Notes under the pieces: model-generated | Told to the model about the DNA's origin: nothing | Databases searched by the model: none | What the model saw: only the letters and a program-made list of their open reading frames with translations | Made by a program: the position numbers and the translations under genes | Shown here: positions 63,750-64,000 of the stretch, piece after piece | Layout of the letters: every line of letters begins with the position of its first letter | How positions within the stretch are numbered: position 1 is the first letter of the stretch | From: Pedobacter panaciterrae | GTDB taxonomy: Bacteria; Bacteroidota; Bacteroidia; Sphingobacteriales; Sphingobacteriaceae | Length of the DNA stretch: 64,000 nt | NCBI RefSeq assembly: GCF_013204795.1 | Contig: NZ_JABMKW010000016.1 | Span: 248,001-312,000, forward strand | Direction of reading: 5' to 3'

Positions 63750-64000
63750 TTAGTGACCTAAAAATTCTGATTGATCAGGGATTGTTACTTCTATGTCTCC
63801 ATCTATAACAACACACTGGCAACCTAATCTTGAAGTAATTCTAGGACGAACAGCTCTGTCAATAAAATCTTCTTCTTTATCAGAAATTTCCTGGATATTA
63901 TCCATTCCCTTTAGTACGTAAACATGACATGTACTGCAGCCGCATACTCCGCCACAGTTATGCTGTAATTCTATTCCGTGATCTAAACAAGCATCAAGAA
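63750..64000 (-). CDS. fdx: 2Fe-2S ferredoxin (Isc type), N-terminus outside the window
   Basis: About 83 C-terminal residues are present on the minus strand; the gene runs off the window at 64000. It reads ACLDHGIELQHNCGGVCGCS and then TCHVYV, holding three of the cluster cysteines, and RLGCQCVVIDGD with the fourth further on. RPRITSRLGCQ is typical of adrenodoxin-type Isc ferredoxins. It supplies electrons for Fe-S cluster assembly. iscX follows. Confidence 0.92.
   Translation of the reverse strand, partial: LDACLDHGIELQHNCGGVCGCSTCHVYVLKGMDNIQEISDKEEDFIDRAVRPRITSRLGCQCVVIDGDIEVTIPDQSEFLGH

Overview
The window is chromosomal DNA from a Bacteroidetes bacterium, most likely a Sphingobacteriaceae member close to Pedobacter. 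The evidence is SusC/SusD, GLPGLI, FecR/ECF and STN families, a gliding-motility-type (T9SS) C-terminal domain, DUF4199, DUF3817, BatA and GH3 proteins, low GC, almost no Shine-Dalgarno sites, and promoters of the Bacteroidetes type (TTTG and TAnnTTTG). No rRNA, CRISPR array or intact insertion sequence is visible. One tRNA is present: tRNA-Leu with anticodon CAA, minus strand, near 15.5 kb.

Region 1 (1-4.8 kb) holds the end of a PepSY-TM protein, a cupin, a TonB-type outer-membrane protein paired with a GLPGLI protein, and a small exported protein. Region 2 (4.8-15.6 kb) is an accessory, decaying region. It has a nitrilase-family hydrolase, two AraC regulators, an AKR-SDR-AraC operon, an EreA/ChaN-like exported protein and a MORN-hydrolase fusion. 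Between them lie gene relics, a probable frameshift, and three degenerate cassettes resembling a tRNA 3' end plus a terminator. The region ends at tRNA-Leu, against which a truncated serine-recombinase C-terminus lies. I read it as the scar of past integrations at this tRNA.

Region 3 (15.6-30.5 kb) is core-like and mostly on the minus strand. One run is GT2-GT2-membrane protein-GH3-dxr-rseP-hscB. A second is an L,D-transpeptidase, BatA, a dihydroorotase homologue, an acidic protein and DUF4199. The dihydroorotase homologue lacks most metal ligands and is probably non-catalytic. Region 4 (30.6-36.7 kb) is an ECF sigma, FecR, STN-domain protein and outer-membrane barrel cluster.

Region 5 (36.9-45.9 kb) is a complete his operon (G-D-C-B-H-A-F-IE) with a strong promoter and a His-rich leader peptide, indicating control by translation of the leader. 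Palindromic repeats sit in two of its gaps. A WD40 protein and an OsmC protein follow. Region 6 (45.9-48.7 kb) holds an NlpC/P60 hydrolase, a universal stress protein, a ferredoxin and a LuxC-like reductase. Region 7 (48.8-55.2 kb) is a SusC/SusD locus with a fasciclin lipoprotein and a DUF5007-like lipoprotein but no glycan hydrolases. Two LacI-type operator-like palindromes lie upstream of it.

Region 8 (56-64 kb) has a large gliding-motility-domain surface protein, ftsE, grpE-dnaJ, a Ppx/GppA phosphatase, maf, a Spy-like protein, kdsC, iscX and a 2Fe-2S ferredoxin cut by the window end.
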